This document shows, one piece after another, positions 14,009 through 23,456 of a stretch of DNA of 43,081 nt; the stretch's first letter is position 1; each line of letters opens with the position of its first letter. The translations under genes were made by a program, and so were the position numbers. The stretch is from Bacteroidales bacterium. Its GTDB lineage: Bacteria > Bacteroidota > Bacteroidia > Bacteroidales > UBA932. The notes under the pieces were generated by a model, which was given only the letters and a program-made list of their open reading frames with translations, made no database searches and was not told the DNA's origin. The stretch is from assembly GCA_017442315.1 (NCBI GenBank), contig JAFRZX010000093.1:1-43081 (forward strand). The letters run 5' to 3'.

Positions 14009-15217
14009 ATGAAAAAAATAAAATTAGGACTCTTCCCAAAAGTCGTGATAGCCATCGCACTTGGAGCAGTCCTCGGACTGATTCTGCCGGACGTGGCTGT
14101 AAGAATCCTCAAGACATTCAATGTATTGTTTGCACAGCTCCTTAAGTTCGTCGTGCCCCTTCTGGTACTTGGGCTGGTGACACCTTCAATAGCGGATCTT
14201 GGACGTGGAGCAGGGCGTATGTTGTTGACTGTCATGCTTGTAGCATATTGTTCAACCGTATTGGGTGCCTTGTTTTCATATACTTGCGCAACCAATCTGC
14301 TGCCTATGTATCTGACCCCTGGAGAACTGTCTGCCGAACATGTTGCGGAGAAAGAGTTCCTTCCTTACATAGACCTGAAGATACCGCCTATCTGCGACAT
14401 AATGACAGCACTGGTGCTCTCGTTTGTAATAGGTGTCGGTATCATCTTCACTAAGGCCACAGGACTTAAGAAAGGATTTGAAGAGTTCGGTGAAATAGTG
14501 AAACTTACCATTGAAAAGGTAATAATTCCACTCCTTCCAATCTATATCTTCACCATGATCTGCGAGATGAGTGCAAAGGGAGTGATTGCTGTGGTAATGG
14601 GAACCGGTATCAAGGTGATAGCAACCGGAGTGGTGCTTTCAATCTGCTACCTCATCGTACAGTTCTGCATCGCCGGCATCATCGCACGCAAGAATCCTTT
14701 CAAGATGCTATGGAACATCATTCCGGCATATCTTACCGGTTTCTCCATCTGCTCAAGCTCAGCCTGCATCCCGGTAACATACGAATGTACGCTCAAGAAC
14801 GGCGTAAGAAAGAACATTGCAGAATTCGTGATTCCTCTCTGTTCCACTGTACATATGTGCGGATCGACAATCAAGCTCACAGTGACCTCTGTAGCCGTGG
14901 CATACATGTTCGGTGAGCCTATAGGCATAGGACTCTTCATCCAGTTTGCACTTATGCAGGCCATTTCTGCAGTTGCCGCACCTGGAGTGATGGGAGGTGT
15001 GCTCATGGCATCTGTCGGACTTCTCGGAACGATCCTCGGATTCTCAGACACCATGACAACCATGATGATGACCATCTATCTTGCTCTTGACGGATATGGC
15101 CCGGCTGTCAATGTATCCGGTGACAGCGCAATCGCCACGATCATTGACGCATTGTTCGGCAAGAAGATGGACCTGAAAGCCGAAAAAGCAAGGGAAGAGG
15201 CATGCGTAACAGAATAA
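14009..15217 (+). CDS. Dicarboxylate/amino acid:cation symporter (DAACS family)
   Basis: The family imports glutamate, serine or C4-dicarboxylates with Na+ or H+ through the inner membrane. The 402-residue protein has eight hydrophobic helices and both hairpin loops. The serine-rich HP1 tip appears as SICSSSACIPVT. The TM7 unwound motif appears as CSTVHMCGSTIK in place of the common NMDGT, and the TM8 motif as NVSGDSAIATIID. The changed TM7 motif suggests a substrate other than glutamate/aspartate; serine/threonine (SstT-like) is one possibility. A longer open frame extends upstream, but ATG 14009 (MKKIKLGLFPKVVIAIALGA) is the family-like start. Confidence 0.88.
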   Translation: MKKIKLGLFPKVVIAIALGAVLGLILPDVAVRILKTFNVLFAQLLKFVVPLLVLGLVTPSIADLGRGAGRMLLTVMLVAYCSTVLGALFSYTCATNLLPMYLTPGELSAEHVAEKEFLPYIDLKIPPICDIMTALVLSFVIGVGIIFTKATGLKKGFEEFGEIVKLTIEKVIIPLLPIYIFTMICEMSAKGVIAVVMGTGIKVIATGVVLSICYLIVQFCIAGIIARKNPFKMLWNIIPAYLTGFSICSSSACIPVTYECTLKNGVRKNIAEFVIPLCSTVHMCGSTIKLTVTSVAVAYMFGEPIGIGLFIQFALMQAISAVAAPGVMGGVLMASVGLLGTILGFSDTMTTMMMTIYLALDGYGPAVNVSGDSAIATIIDALFGKKMDLKAEKAREEACVTE

Positions 15218-16272
15218 TCCTTACAACATCACTTATACTTGCTTCTGTATTCTTATGTACAGCAGCAGATGAAAAAGCAAGCGTGTCGGCAGCGGACAAT
15301 ACCACTGCCGACACGCTTAAAATTCTTGGAGTAGGCAATTCGTGGACCAGAGACTCCATGCGGTGGCTCAGCGCCATCGCCAAAAGCGCAGGACGTCCGG
15401 TAACCGTAGGACATGCTTATCTTGGCGGATCCACATTGGAGCAGCAATACAGAGGCATAGACGACCTCACTTTCACTTATAAGCACAGAGGACAGGACCA
15501 GATTGTACACGACACCTATCAATACTGGAAATACATTTGCTCGGAAAACCCGGTAAAGACACCGTCAGAAGGGTACAGAAACGGACTTGCCGGTATCGGT
15601 GTAACGCTTGAGAGCGTTGTAAAGGATGAACCCTGGGACATCATCGTCTTCCAGCCGCACGTGATAGTAAGGAACCATCTTCCCCAATACGGATTCGATA
15701 TAAACGATCTGGTGGAACGCATCAGAAGCATGATGGCTCCGGAGGTTGCCAATGAAGTCAGATGCGGGCTGATGGTACCTTTTTCATATCCGGAAGGGAA
15801 TACCGACTATCGGCAGAATGTTGCGGATGCATACAACGGTGGCATAAGACCTGAAACACAGGAAGAATGGGATGAGGTCTATGAAAGGATGCATTCCCAC
15901 ATACAGGAAGACATAAAGAAGGTTGCGCAGCATATGGGCAGGAACTGTTCATTCATAATCAATGTAGGACTGGCCATATATAATGCCCGCAAAGATCCGC
16001 ATCTGGCAGGATTCGGATATAAGCTGCAAAGGGCGCAGAACAACACCCATCTTGCCGAAGGGATACCGATGTACATAGCCAGCCTATGCTATGCCTATGA
16101 ACTTCTCGGAATCAGGTGTGAAGATGCTGTGTTCTATCCGGAAAAATCAACGGACAGTCATCTGACGGGAGACACCGGAGATACAATCAGAAATGATGTG
16201 GAAAACACACAGCATGATGCAGAAAGGGCGCGCCGCTGTGCCTGGCACGCCCAGAAAGAGCAAGGACTATAG
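15202..16272 (+). CDS. DUF4886 SGNH-hydrolase-like exported protein
   Basis: The 356-residue protein has an N-terminal signal peptide (about 1-22). The DUF4886 start, TLKILGVGNSWTRDSMRWL, holds the SGNH nucleophile block G-N-S (Ser47), and HAYLGGSTLEQ supplies the oxyanion glycines. A conserved C-terminal NNTHLAEGIPMYIASLCY supplies the His. In most SGNH enzymes the D-x-x-H pair has Asp; here the position is Asn. The family is found in Bacteroidota and presumed to deacylate carbohydrates. It overlaps the symporter gene by 16 bases and converges with the PUL regulator, overlapping it by 6 bases. Confidence 0.78.
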   Translation: MRNRIILTTSLILASVFLCTAADEKASVSAADNTTADTLKILGVGNSWTRDSMRWLSAIAKSAGRPVTVGHAYLGGSTLEQQYRGIDDLTFTYKHRGQDQIVHDTYQYWKYICSENPVKTPSEGYRNGLAGIGVTLESVVKDEPWDIIVFQPHVIVRNHLPQYGFDINDLVERIRSMMAPEVANEVRCGLMVPFSYPEGNTDYRQNVADAYNGGIRPETQEEWDEVYERMHSHIQEDIKKVAQHMGRNCSFIINVGLAIYNARKDPHLAGFGYKLQRAQNNTHLAEGIPMYIASLCYAYELLGIRCEDAVFYPEKSTDSHLTGDTGDTIRNDVENTQHDAERARRCAWHAQKEQGL

Positions 16273-17853
16273 ATTACGGATGAGGTCCTCGAACTCTTCC
16301 TTGGAGTGAAGGGCAGCCCTATGTATCCTGGTCCGATATGTATAGATCGTGGTCGGAGAACAGTTGAGAAAAGTGCTTATCTTGCCGCTTTCCGTAATGC
16401 CGATCCTTATTGCGGCAAGCATCCTCAATTCCGTACACAGCTTGTTGTTGACAGGCAGCGGAAAACGGGCTTCCTCCTTCAAAAGACCATTGACTTTATT
16501 CACGAAATCGGGATACAGGCCAAGAAATATCTCATCGAAGACCTTATAGTAGTCATTATACTCCTTGTAGGTGTCTGACGGAGACCTGAAGATCTTCACT
16601 ACAGCATCGATCCCCTTTGTCTTGTAGACGTTGTTGAGACGCCTCTTATAGTCATCCCTCTTCTTAAGATACTGGAGAGACAGTTCCATATACCTGAACA
16701 CGTAACTGTCCTTGATCTTGTTGGCATCGGCAAGGTCATGATTCACCTCTACCAGCTTGCAGTTCATCTTCTGAAGAATCTGACGTGATTCCTTCAGTTT
16801 CTTCCTCTTATGCATTGAATACTGAAGCAGAAACAGGATCATTACGATGAAGACGACAAGAATACAGACAATCCCGGTCATAAGACGCATTCTTTTGTCC
16901 GCGCTGTCGCGTTCTGCTTCATTGATCATCACATGCGTCTTTCCCGCATTGATATAGCGTGAATTGAAGTTGCCTGCAAATGCATCTGCCAGATTCAGCT
17001 CTACATATCGGTTCGCCTCGATATACATCTGGCGGTCATACAGCATTATGGCAAGTTCGTAAAGCGAAAGATAATCACGGCCTGCCGCCTTGAAATCATT
17101 TTCAGCTGACGTTGCAAGCCAGATGATACGTTCCGTCGCACATTCCTCCTTCATTCCGTACAATGTCGCGATATTATATGCTACCGATGCCTTGGTCTGG
17201 TAATCCGAGGCTCTGTCATACAAATTACGGAATATCTCAAGAGCAGCTTCCGTATCCCCGTTCTCCCTTTCATAGTGAGCCTTTATCTTACTTGCAAGTA
17301 CTGACGTGGAATCCAATGACAGATATTCTTTCCGCAAGGTCTGCAGGGCAGCCTTATGAGGAGACCTTCCGGAAGCAGCTACATCATGCTTATACAGCTG
17401 GTGATACATGGTGATTCCCTCAGACAGATACTTTATGAGCATGTCTTCATCCAGAGATGACCTGTCCAGTGCAAGATACTCATCCAGGGCTTCCATCTCA
17501 TTCATCCTGACCAGCCTCAGTTCCATATCCTTCATCTGCGTCAGCAATATTTCTTCAGAAGTCGAAGCATACCTCTTCATATACTTCAGGTATACCATGG
17601 AGGAATCCAGACTATGATGATAATATGCCATATACAGGTCCTTTGACAGTCTCCACCTCCCTGCATCCGGAGCCGTATCTTCAAAAACCGCCCTCAAGGA
17701 ATCCACGCGTGCATTCAGACAATTCTGCCATTGTTCGTTTTTCTGGATGACCTTGTCAAGGCTCTCCAGCGCCCCGACAATCTCATCCTTCTGGCAGGAT
17801 GGGACTGTCAAGACGAGGAAAAACATTAAAATATATGATCTTAGATTTCCCAT
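16267..17853 (-). CDS. DUF6377 membrane-bound TPR regulator of the polysaccharide locus
   Basis: The 528-residue protein has a signal peptide or lipobox (LTVPSC, Cys20) and a TPR-like all-helical sensor region (about 25-310). A membrane helix follows (about 325-346, LMTGIVCILVVFIVMILFLL), then a basic coiled-coil (347-380). The cytoplasmic C-terminus (about 470-515) has a helix-turn-helix (LAAIRIGITESGKISTFLNC, then SPTTIYTYRTRIHRAAL). This one-component architecture (DUF6377) occurs beside SusC/SusD loci in Bacteroidota, where it is thought to sense a released sugar and activate transcription. It is the last gene of the PUL strand, 31 bases after GH89, with its own -7 box. No anti-sigma/ECF pair is present. 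Confidence 0.85.
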   Translation of the reverse strand: MGNLRSYILMFFLVLTVPSCQKDEIVGALESLDKVIQKNEQWQNCLNARVDSLRAVFEDTAPDAGRWRLSKDLYMAYYHHSLDSSMVYLKYMKRYASTSEEILLTQMKDMELRLVRMNEMEALDEYLALDRSSLDEDMLIKYLSEGITMYHQLYKHDVAASGRSPHKAALQTLRKEYLSLDSTSVLASKIKAHYERENGDTEAALEIFRNLYDRASDYQTKASVAYNIATLYGMKEECATERIIWLATSAENDFKAAGRDYLSLYELAIMLYDRQMYIEANRYVELNLADAFAGNFNSRYINAGKTHVMINEAERDSADKRMRLMTGIVCILVVFIVMILFLLQYSMHKRKKLKESRQILQKMNCKLVEVNHDLADANKIKDSYVFRYMELSLQYLKKRDDYKRRLNNVYKTKGIDAVVKIFRSPSDTYKEYNDYYKVFDEIFLGLYPDFVNKVNGLLKEEARFPLPVNNKLCTELRMLAAIRIGITESGKISTFLNCSPTTIYTYRTRIHRAALHSKEEFEDLIRNL

Positions 17854-17872
17854 TTTCTATATTTTAGAATGG

Positions 17873-17880
17873 CAAAAATA
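17873..17880 (-). promoter_or_regulatory. Possible internal promoter for the DUF6377 regulator
   Basis: TATTTTTG on the minus strand fits TAnnTTTG. A GTTG (3 of 4 to TTTG) lies 20 bases upstream, inside the 3' end of the GH89 gene. The start codon is 19 bases further on. This could give basal expression of the regulator independent of the operon. Confidence 0.4.
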
Positions 17881-17884
17881 AGAT

Positions 17885-20023
17885 TTATTTGCATTCTATC
17901 AACGCAACTGCGGTTTCCAATGGATCAGGATCTGCTATAGATGAGGATTCATACGGAGCAGCAAGCCACTCTTCCTTCCACGGAGCCATGGCAGCCTTAT
18001 CCTGTCCATCCAGATGCTTTTCAAGACGTGGTATGTAATAGTCCTTGATAAGTCCAGCCCACATCCTGGCCGCATAATCTTCCTGAGCGCCACCCCAGAT
18101 GGTGACAAGACGTTTTGCGTCTGCCTCATATTTATCTTTAAGTTCAGGAGTATCTGCAGAAGCACGGGCAACTTCCACCCAATCAGTAAGATTCCTTTCC
18201 GGATGGGCTGCCAGTATACCGTCCACTGCAAGAAGGAGTTCTACCGTCTTGTCCTTTTCAGCACGCGCTTCTTTCATGTTTCCGTTTTCCATGGCGTCAA
18301 GAGCTGCCTTCCAATGACGGTCTGCCAGTTCAGCAATCCAGAATGCAGAGAACTCTATGGCATCTGCAACGTAAAGCGGCGAATCCGAACATTTGTCCCG
18401 ACATGACAGGAAAAGCCTCACGCCTTCGCCGAATGAATCATTCATATCATGCCTGCTGGGTCTTCTCTTGTCAAATGTGACAGTCTGCCACCTGTAGCGA
18501 GGATACGAATACAACGAGCTGTAGACTGTCTCATGGAAGAGCTTCCACGCCTGCAACATAGTCTCGTCAGCACATCCATAACGCGACTCGCACCAGTTTG
18601 CATACCATTCATCAAGGTCAATGGCCCTTTCACTCCAAGCAGCGTCCGCGAGCAGTTCGTAGACGACATCATTGTTGTCGAGGCCTTCCGGTGCTGAACC
18701 GACCCCGACAAGATTGCCCTTGACCGGAGAGTTCAATGCCTCTGCAAAGCCGCTTGCATACATATTCATATCACCTGTAGGCAGATGCTTGCCGCCGAAG
18801 TTCGGAGTAAAGCTGTATATCCATTTCTTGCCATAGAAACCATCGTGACGTTTCCAGGTCAGATCTATGTTCCATACCCACTTCGGATAGTCGTTGGCCA
18901 GATCTATGATTATCATCTTGTCATCAGGAACCTGAGAAAGAAGGGCCTGAAGACTCTCCTTTTCCCAGAACCAGTGACGGTTACCGAATGTCCAGCCCTG
19001 GGTCACCCATACTGCATCAGGATTGCCGGAAGCGATTGATTCGTAGATGGTCTTGCCATACTCTGCCATCAGGCTGCATTTACCTTCAAGGTCATCATCC
19101 GGAATAGGAAGGACCATCTCATTGAAACTGTCAGAAAGATAGAATTCATTCTTCCCGAATTCTTTTTCCCATTCCTGAACGAACAGTTTACCTATTTCCT
19201 TGAATTCAGGTGGGAAAGGAGAAAGCACAGCTGCATTGTAGGTACTGTCCATAGCACCCCACTTCAGATGAAATGCCTGAAGTTCAGGATGTTTCTTCAT
19301 ATATGCAGGAGGAATGAATCCGGCAAATGCCGGAGCGACAGGCCTCATCTGAAGACGCCTCATTTTATCCAGGATCTTGTGTTGAAGTTCTATCTGGCTT
19401 TCATGCCATCCGGCATTGAGAGGGCCGGACCATGTATTGAGATTACCCATACGATGCCATGGGAGATATGCCGCTCCAGTGAAGAATGCCTCAACTTCTT
19501 CCTCGCTGAGTCCGAGCTTAAGCCAGACCCGACGGGCAATGGCCTCGCTTGCTACTGTAGCCAGAGGCATATTGATGCCGTGCAGGGCCATCAGATCTAT
19601 TTCCTCCTCCCATTTCTTCCAGTCCCAATAAGGTGCTGTATATCCGAAAGTACACACATTCAAGAAGTTACGCAGTTCATATGGAGACTCTCCTTCAAGA
19701 AGACCATCCGGCCACTGCTGAGGAACGGTGAAATTTGTCCCACTCCATGATATCATAGCTCCGCAGCATGTCTGAAGATATTCATGAAATCCATAGCAGG
19801 CTGCCGGTCCGCTTGTAGCAGTAACCGAAACATTTCCACCATCCGCCTCAACCTTATAGCTGTCATATGGGCCCGACGACTCTGTGATTTCAACAGAAAG
19901 ACCTTCCGTAGTTCCAAAACGGTTCATTATCACCTCCAGAACAGCTTTTTCTGTCTTTGAAGTACCTGAGCAGGCTGTCAGACAAAGAGTCGTCAGAAAT
20001 ATAATTACAATGTTCTTTCTCAT
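17885..20023 (-). CDS. Alpha-N-acetylglucosaminidase, GH89 (NAGLU family), lipoprotein
   Basis: GH89 enzymes release terminal alpha-linked GlcNAc, for example from gastric-type mucin O-glycans or heparan-derived oligosaccharides. The 712-residue protein has a lipobox LTACSG (Cys18). Its N-terminal alpha/beta domain (about 25-105) has SGPAACYGFHEYLQ. The catalytic barrel has YWDWKKWEEEIDLMALHGIN, ELRNFLNVCTFGYT, LPWHRMGNLNTWSGPL, LSDSFNEM (Glu302) and GVGSAPEGLDNN (Glu446). These two acids match the expected acid/base and nucleophile positions. An alpha-helical C-terminal domain ends at 712. Length matches NAGLU. It is 18 bases downstream of the SGNH gene. Confidence 0.93.
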   Translation of the reverse strand: MRKNIVIIFLTTLCLTACSGTSKTEKAVLEVIMNRFGTTEGLSVEITESSGPYDSYKVEADGGNVSVTATSGPAACYGFHEYLQTCCGAMISWSGTNFTVPQQWPDGLLEGESPYELRNFLNVCTFGYTAPYWDWKKWEEEIDLMALHGINMPLATVASEAIARRVWLKLGLSEEEVEAFFTGAAYLPWHRMGNLNTWSGPLNAGWHESQIELQHKILDKMRRLQMRPVAPAFAGFIPPAYMKKHPELQAFHLKWGAMDSTYNAAVLSPFPPEFKEIGKLFVQEWEKEFGKNEFYLSDSFNEMVLPIPDDDLEGKCSLMAEYGKTIYESIASGNPDAVWVTQGWTFGNRHWFWEKESLQALLSQVPDDKMIIIDLANDYPKWVWNIDLTWKRHDGFYGKKWIYSFTPNFGGKHLPTGDMNMYASGFAEALNSPVKGNLVGVGSAPEGLDNNDVVYELLADAAWSERAIDLDEWYANWCESRYGCADETMLQAWKLFHETVYSSLYSYPRYRWQTVTFDKRRPSRHDMNDSFGEGVRLFLSCRDKCSDSPLYVADAIEFSAFWIAELADRHWKAALDAMENGNMKEARAEKDKTVELLLAVDGILAAHPERNLTDWVEVARASADTPELKDKYEADAKRLVTIWGGAQEDYAARMWAGLIKDYYIPRLEKHLDGQDKAAMAPWKEEWLAAPYESSSIADPDPLETAVALIECK

Positions 20024-20041
20024 TTTCTGTAACTGGTTCGT

Positions 20042-21130
20042 TTATCTCTTCTTGTCCAATATATCCAAAACATCCTTCTTTATCGACTCTGCCCATAAAG
20101 TGTAGCCGTAATCATCAGGATGAGTCGCATCCACAGATGTCTCATGAGATGGAGAAGTGGCGCATGGATGAATGAAATACACATTGTCGAATTTCCTGCA
20201 GACACGTTTCATCATCTTCTCTACAGCCTCCATCTTCTGCTTTTCCCTTTCATCCGCCACGACACTGAAATTGCGGCTTTCGCGATAGATTGTCTGCTGA
20301 AAGATCAGCGGAATGTCAGGATGAGCCTTACGTATCTTTTCCACAAAAGGTATCAGACGCTCTTCTATCTGCTCCACCGTTGGATTTGAAAAACAGTCAA
20401 ACAGGAAAGCATCCACATCAGCATCACAAAGGACATCTGCAAAATATGGCTGCATCTTGCAGTTTCCACTGCATCCCAGATTGAGCATCTGTATTCCTGT
20501 CATGCGCATCAGCTGCATCGGATAGCTCATACCCGGGCGGGATGTGCTTATGCCATGAGTGAAGCTGGATCCGAAGACACCGATCCGATATCTGAACGGA
20601 GATTCAAGCGATTCTATCACCGCCCCTTCTTCAACCCCGATAAGACAAGACTTCACCTCACTGTATATCGGAAGATACAGCATGCACTCCTTCATGGAAG
20701 AATCCATGTTCTTTATGATGACCGTATTCTTTTCAGGAGTGTTTCGTCCCGACACCCCTGACTCTGCATACAGCCATTTCCCATCCTTCCTGATATAGAG
20801 ATCATATCCGCGCAATGATATACCCATAGTATTCTGGCCATGGTTCATGTAGCCGTATTCCGTCTTGACGGAAATGGTCGTAGAGTTGGTCCTGAACAGT
20901 ACGGCAAGACCGGCAGAACAGCGGACCTGAGTGTTTTCTGACTTAGTAAAGCCCTTATATACGGTTGTGTCAACCCTATGATACGGATTGGACGTACCCT
21001 CGATTATCTTACCGATCAGATTCAGATCGGAAGCCTCGGTAAAGACATATCTTACATCCTTGGCTGTCTGGGCCGCCAGCAATGTACCGACGGCCATCAG
21101 GATCCAAAACAATATTGTCTTCTTCATCAT
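20042..21130 (-). CDS. SGNH/GDSL hydrolase with N-terminal beta domain, probable carbohydrate esterase
   Basis: The 362-residue exported protein (signal peptide about 1-21) has an N-terminal beta-sandwich (about 25-175). The SGNH domain has block I FGSSFTHG (Ser189), block II NLGCSGN (Gly219, Asn223) and block V DATHPDDYGY (Asp334, His337), a complete triad with oxyanion residues. Such two-domain esterases in polysaccharide loci generally remove acetyl or other acyl groups from sugars before glycosidases act; the exact ester is unknown. ATG 21130 starts the signal peptide 8 bases after the preceding stop. An earlier ATG at 21154 would overlap that gene. Confidence 0.82.
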   Translation of the reverse strand: MMKKTILFWILMAVGTLLAAQTAKDVRYVFTEASDLNLIGKIIEGTSNPYHRVDTTVYKGFTKSENTQVRCSAGLAVLFRTNSTTISVKTEYGYMNHGQNTMGISLRGYDLYIRKDGKWLYAESGVSGRNTPEKNTVIIKNMDSSMKECMLYLPIYSEVKSCLIGVEEGAVIESLESPFRYRIGVFGSSFTHGISTSRPGMSYPMQLMRMTGIQMLNLGCSGNCKMQPYFADVLCDADVDAFLFDCFSNPTVEQIEERLIPFVEKIRKAHPDIPLIFQQTIYRESRNFSVVADEREKQKMEAVEKMMKRVCRKFDNVYFIHPCATSPSHETSVDATHPDDYGYTLWAESIKKDVLDILDKKR

Positions 21131-21138
21131 TATTCTGT

Positions 21139-23436
21139 CTATTCTGTTGCCCATGGATCATATGCACCAGGGCACATCTTGTCCGAACCCCTCAGATAAC
21201 CACGACAGTCAGTGAACTGACCGTCTACAATCGCTCCGATATCGACAAGCCATTTGTAGAACTCTTCTTTAATACTATCATTTGCCTTGGTTGCGGCAAC
21301 CATATCCTCGGCAGTAACATAATCGAAGCCCTCAATGTTACCGTCCCATGTCCAGTAATTACCGGTTTCAGACCAAGCAAGACCGTTAAGATCAGTGGTC
21401 GCTGCACCTGTTCTGGTAGTATTCCAACCCTCAAGCCCATCAGAAAGTTCTGTCTTCACACCAAACGACATCTCAGTTTTCTGAGGTCCGCAGAGATTTG
21501 ACATGGACTTGAAATTGAAGTTGTCTCCATCTATCCCCTTTGACCAGAAGAAAGCATTCTCCTCATTATTCTCATCCATGATGATGTTGTTCGCCAAGAC
21601 TGCATCGACATCTGTAATACTTGCCATTCGATAAATGCCGGCATCAGTATAGCCGTTATCTATGTCATTGTGTATCAGTGTATTATTCACAAATACACAT
21701 GGACTGCTTATCGTAACCGGAGCACCTCCCTTGGAGTCAACCGTATTCTTTCCGAACGAACAGCCGTTTATGCCAACCTTCGTATTGGCATGAAGCGATC
21801 TGATAACGCATCCATACTGCTTGGCAGCAAGACCGTTTCCAGTAAAACGGCTATTGTTAATATACAGACTTGTACCGGATTTAACGCCCGTGACAGCAGT
21901 ATGGATCATTCCTCTGTTATAGGAAATATTACCGGAAAACAGGGTATTGTTGACATACACCTTTCCTGTTGCAAGGTTGATTGCCGAACCGCAGCCATAA
22001 TCATTGTTTAATTGAACTGTTTCCTTGTTATTTATGAACCTGCAGTTGTTGATTCTGACTCTTGGAAAGAATGCCTCTGTATTATTGGTTACACTTGTAT
22101 TCATCGCAACATAAAGTGCTGCACCATAAAATTTGTCTTTGGCATATAGAGCCTCATTTACAACTGCATCACGCAATGTGATTCCATCAAGAGTAAGGTC
22201 AGCCTTGTTGCGCACCGCTAGGATACCATACGTTCCTTTACCCGTGAATATCGTCTCATACGTTTCAGGATTTCTAGTCTTGTCTTTTCCACCGGAAGCA
22301 GCACAACCGCCAAAAAAATTGACAGGTACACTTCCTGCTTTAGGCGCAAGACCCCAATACAGATCCAGCTTCGGAGCATCTTCAGTTCCTAAGACATATT
22401 CTCCGGCAGCAAACCAGAAATTAGTATTCTCACATTTCTGACAGTGCGCATAAGCACGGCCTGCGTCCGTCTTAGGCGCAAAAAATGCCCTGATGAAATC
22501 TTCTCCTGCGGCATTCTCCCATGAAGATCCATCTCCTTTAGCACCAGGCTTGATGAAGAAATCCGTACGCATCTTATCCTGGATGTTTCCCAGATTGAGA
22601 ATTTCACCTCTTGCGATGGTCAGGTCCTTTTCATAATAGGCAGATCTCTGCTCGTTGAAATAATAAGCAATGAAACCTTCCTCAAAAGTATAATCAGGCC
22701 ATACCGCCACATATGCGACTTCTTCTGGTGAAAGGTCGCTGGCAGTAACATATCTTGTGTGATTGTCATTATCAACTGATGTCGCAGTAAAGGCACCTTC
22801 ATCATCGAAAGAGCAGAGAACATCTCCGGCTACATAATCTCTTACACCAGAATACAGACTCAACCTGTTTATTTTGCCGTTAGCTTTGAATGAATTATCT
22901 CCCATTTGAAATCTTACGATTCCTACAGCATGCTTGAAACTGAATGTGGGTTCTGCCGCAGATGCTTTTGCAACCATGATGTTAGCCGTCTTGAACGAGC
23001 CCGTCTCTGTCGGTATGGTCACTTGCACAGTTCCTGCTTCCGTGTCTGCAGTAGCCTCAACAGATGCCGGATAAACGGCATAGAAATCGGATTCAGCAAG
23101 CTCCGATGGCACAACCACAGAAAGCGTTGCGACACCATCTGCATCAATTGTTATGGTTCCGGTAGCATTGTCTGTCTCAGCGGCTCCCCATATTACTTTT
23201 ACCTCATCCCCATTCTCCCATATCACAGGAACTGTTCCATCTTCTCCGACATCTCCTAATGCCGTCTTGACAGAAGGCTCTCCTATGACAGCGTTGAATG
23301 TCAATGTCTTTACCGGACCATCATATCCGTTTTCTTCATTCCTTGCGGAAGCATCTTCCATTTCTGCCTTTGTACATGACGCGGCAAGAGCTACGATTAC
23401 TGCCGATGCAGCCAAAAATCTTGATATTCTTTTCAT
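21139..23436 (-). CDS. Fimbrillin-like / right-handed beta-helix surface lipoprotein (copy 2)
   Basis: The 765-residue lipoprotein starts MKRISRFLAASAVIVALAAS, with Cys21 in the lipobox ALAASC. Residues about 40-275 resemble the Bacteroidota fimbrillin-like fold (PVIWENGDEVKVIWG, YAVYPASVEA, FSFKHAVGIVRFQM). From FFIKPGAKGDGSSWENAAG (about 290) a parallel beta-helix region follows, with repeated Asn-rich rungs such as INNCRFINNKE, VNNTLFSGNISYN and INNSRFTGNG. It ends CRGYLRGSDKMCPGAYDP. It is clearly related to the protein at 27965-30178. A glycan-binding or adhesin role on the cell surface is likely; beta-helix lyase activity is possible but no catalytic site is evident. ATG 23436 begins the signal peptide. 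Confidence 0.8.
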   Translation of the reverse strand: MKRISRFLAASAVIVALAASCTKAEMEDASARNEENGYDGPVKTLTFNAVIGEPSVKTALGDVGEDGTVPVIWENGDEVKVIWGAAETDNATGTITIDADGVATLSVVVPSELAESDFYAVYPASVEATADTEAGTVQVTIPTETGSFKTANIMVAKASAAEPTFSFKHAVGIVRFQMGDNSFKANGKINRLSLYSGVRDYVAGDVLCSFDDEGAFTATSVDNDNHTRYVTASDLSPEEVAYVAVWPDYTFEEGFIAYYFNEQRSAYYEKDLTIARGEILNLGNIQDKMRTDFFIKPGAKGDGSSWENAAGEDFIRAFFAPKTDAGRAYAHCQKCENTNFWFAAGEYVLGTEDAPKLDLYWGLAPKAGSVPVNFFGGCAASGGKDKTRNPETYETIFTGKGTYGILAVRNKADLTLDGITLRDAVVNEALYAKDKFYGAALYVAMNTSVTNNTEAFFPRVRINNCRFINNKETVQLNNDYGCGSAINLATGKVYVNNTLFSGNISYNRGMIHTAVTGVKSGTSLYINNSRFTGNGLAAKQYGCVIRSLHANTKVGINGCSFGKNTVDSKGGAPVTISSPCVFVNNTLIHNDIDNGYTDAGIYRMASITDVDAVLANNIIMDENNEENAFFWSKGIDGDNFNFKSMSNLCGPQKTEMSFGVKTELSDGLEGWNTTRTGAATTDLNGLAWSETGNYWTWDGNIEGFDYVTAEDMVAATKANDSIKEEFYKWLVDIGAIVDGQFTDCRGYLRGSDKMCPGAYDPWATE

Positions 23437-23456
23437 GATCGTTTCAAATTTTAAAG

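Noticed and set aside
18449-19750. Plus-strand frames of 80-160 codons inside the GH89 gene
   Set aside because: They are antisense to a clear GH89 coding sequence and have no recognisable motifs.
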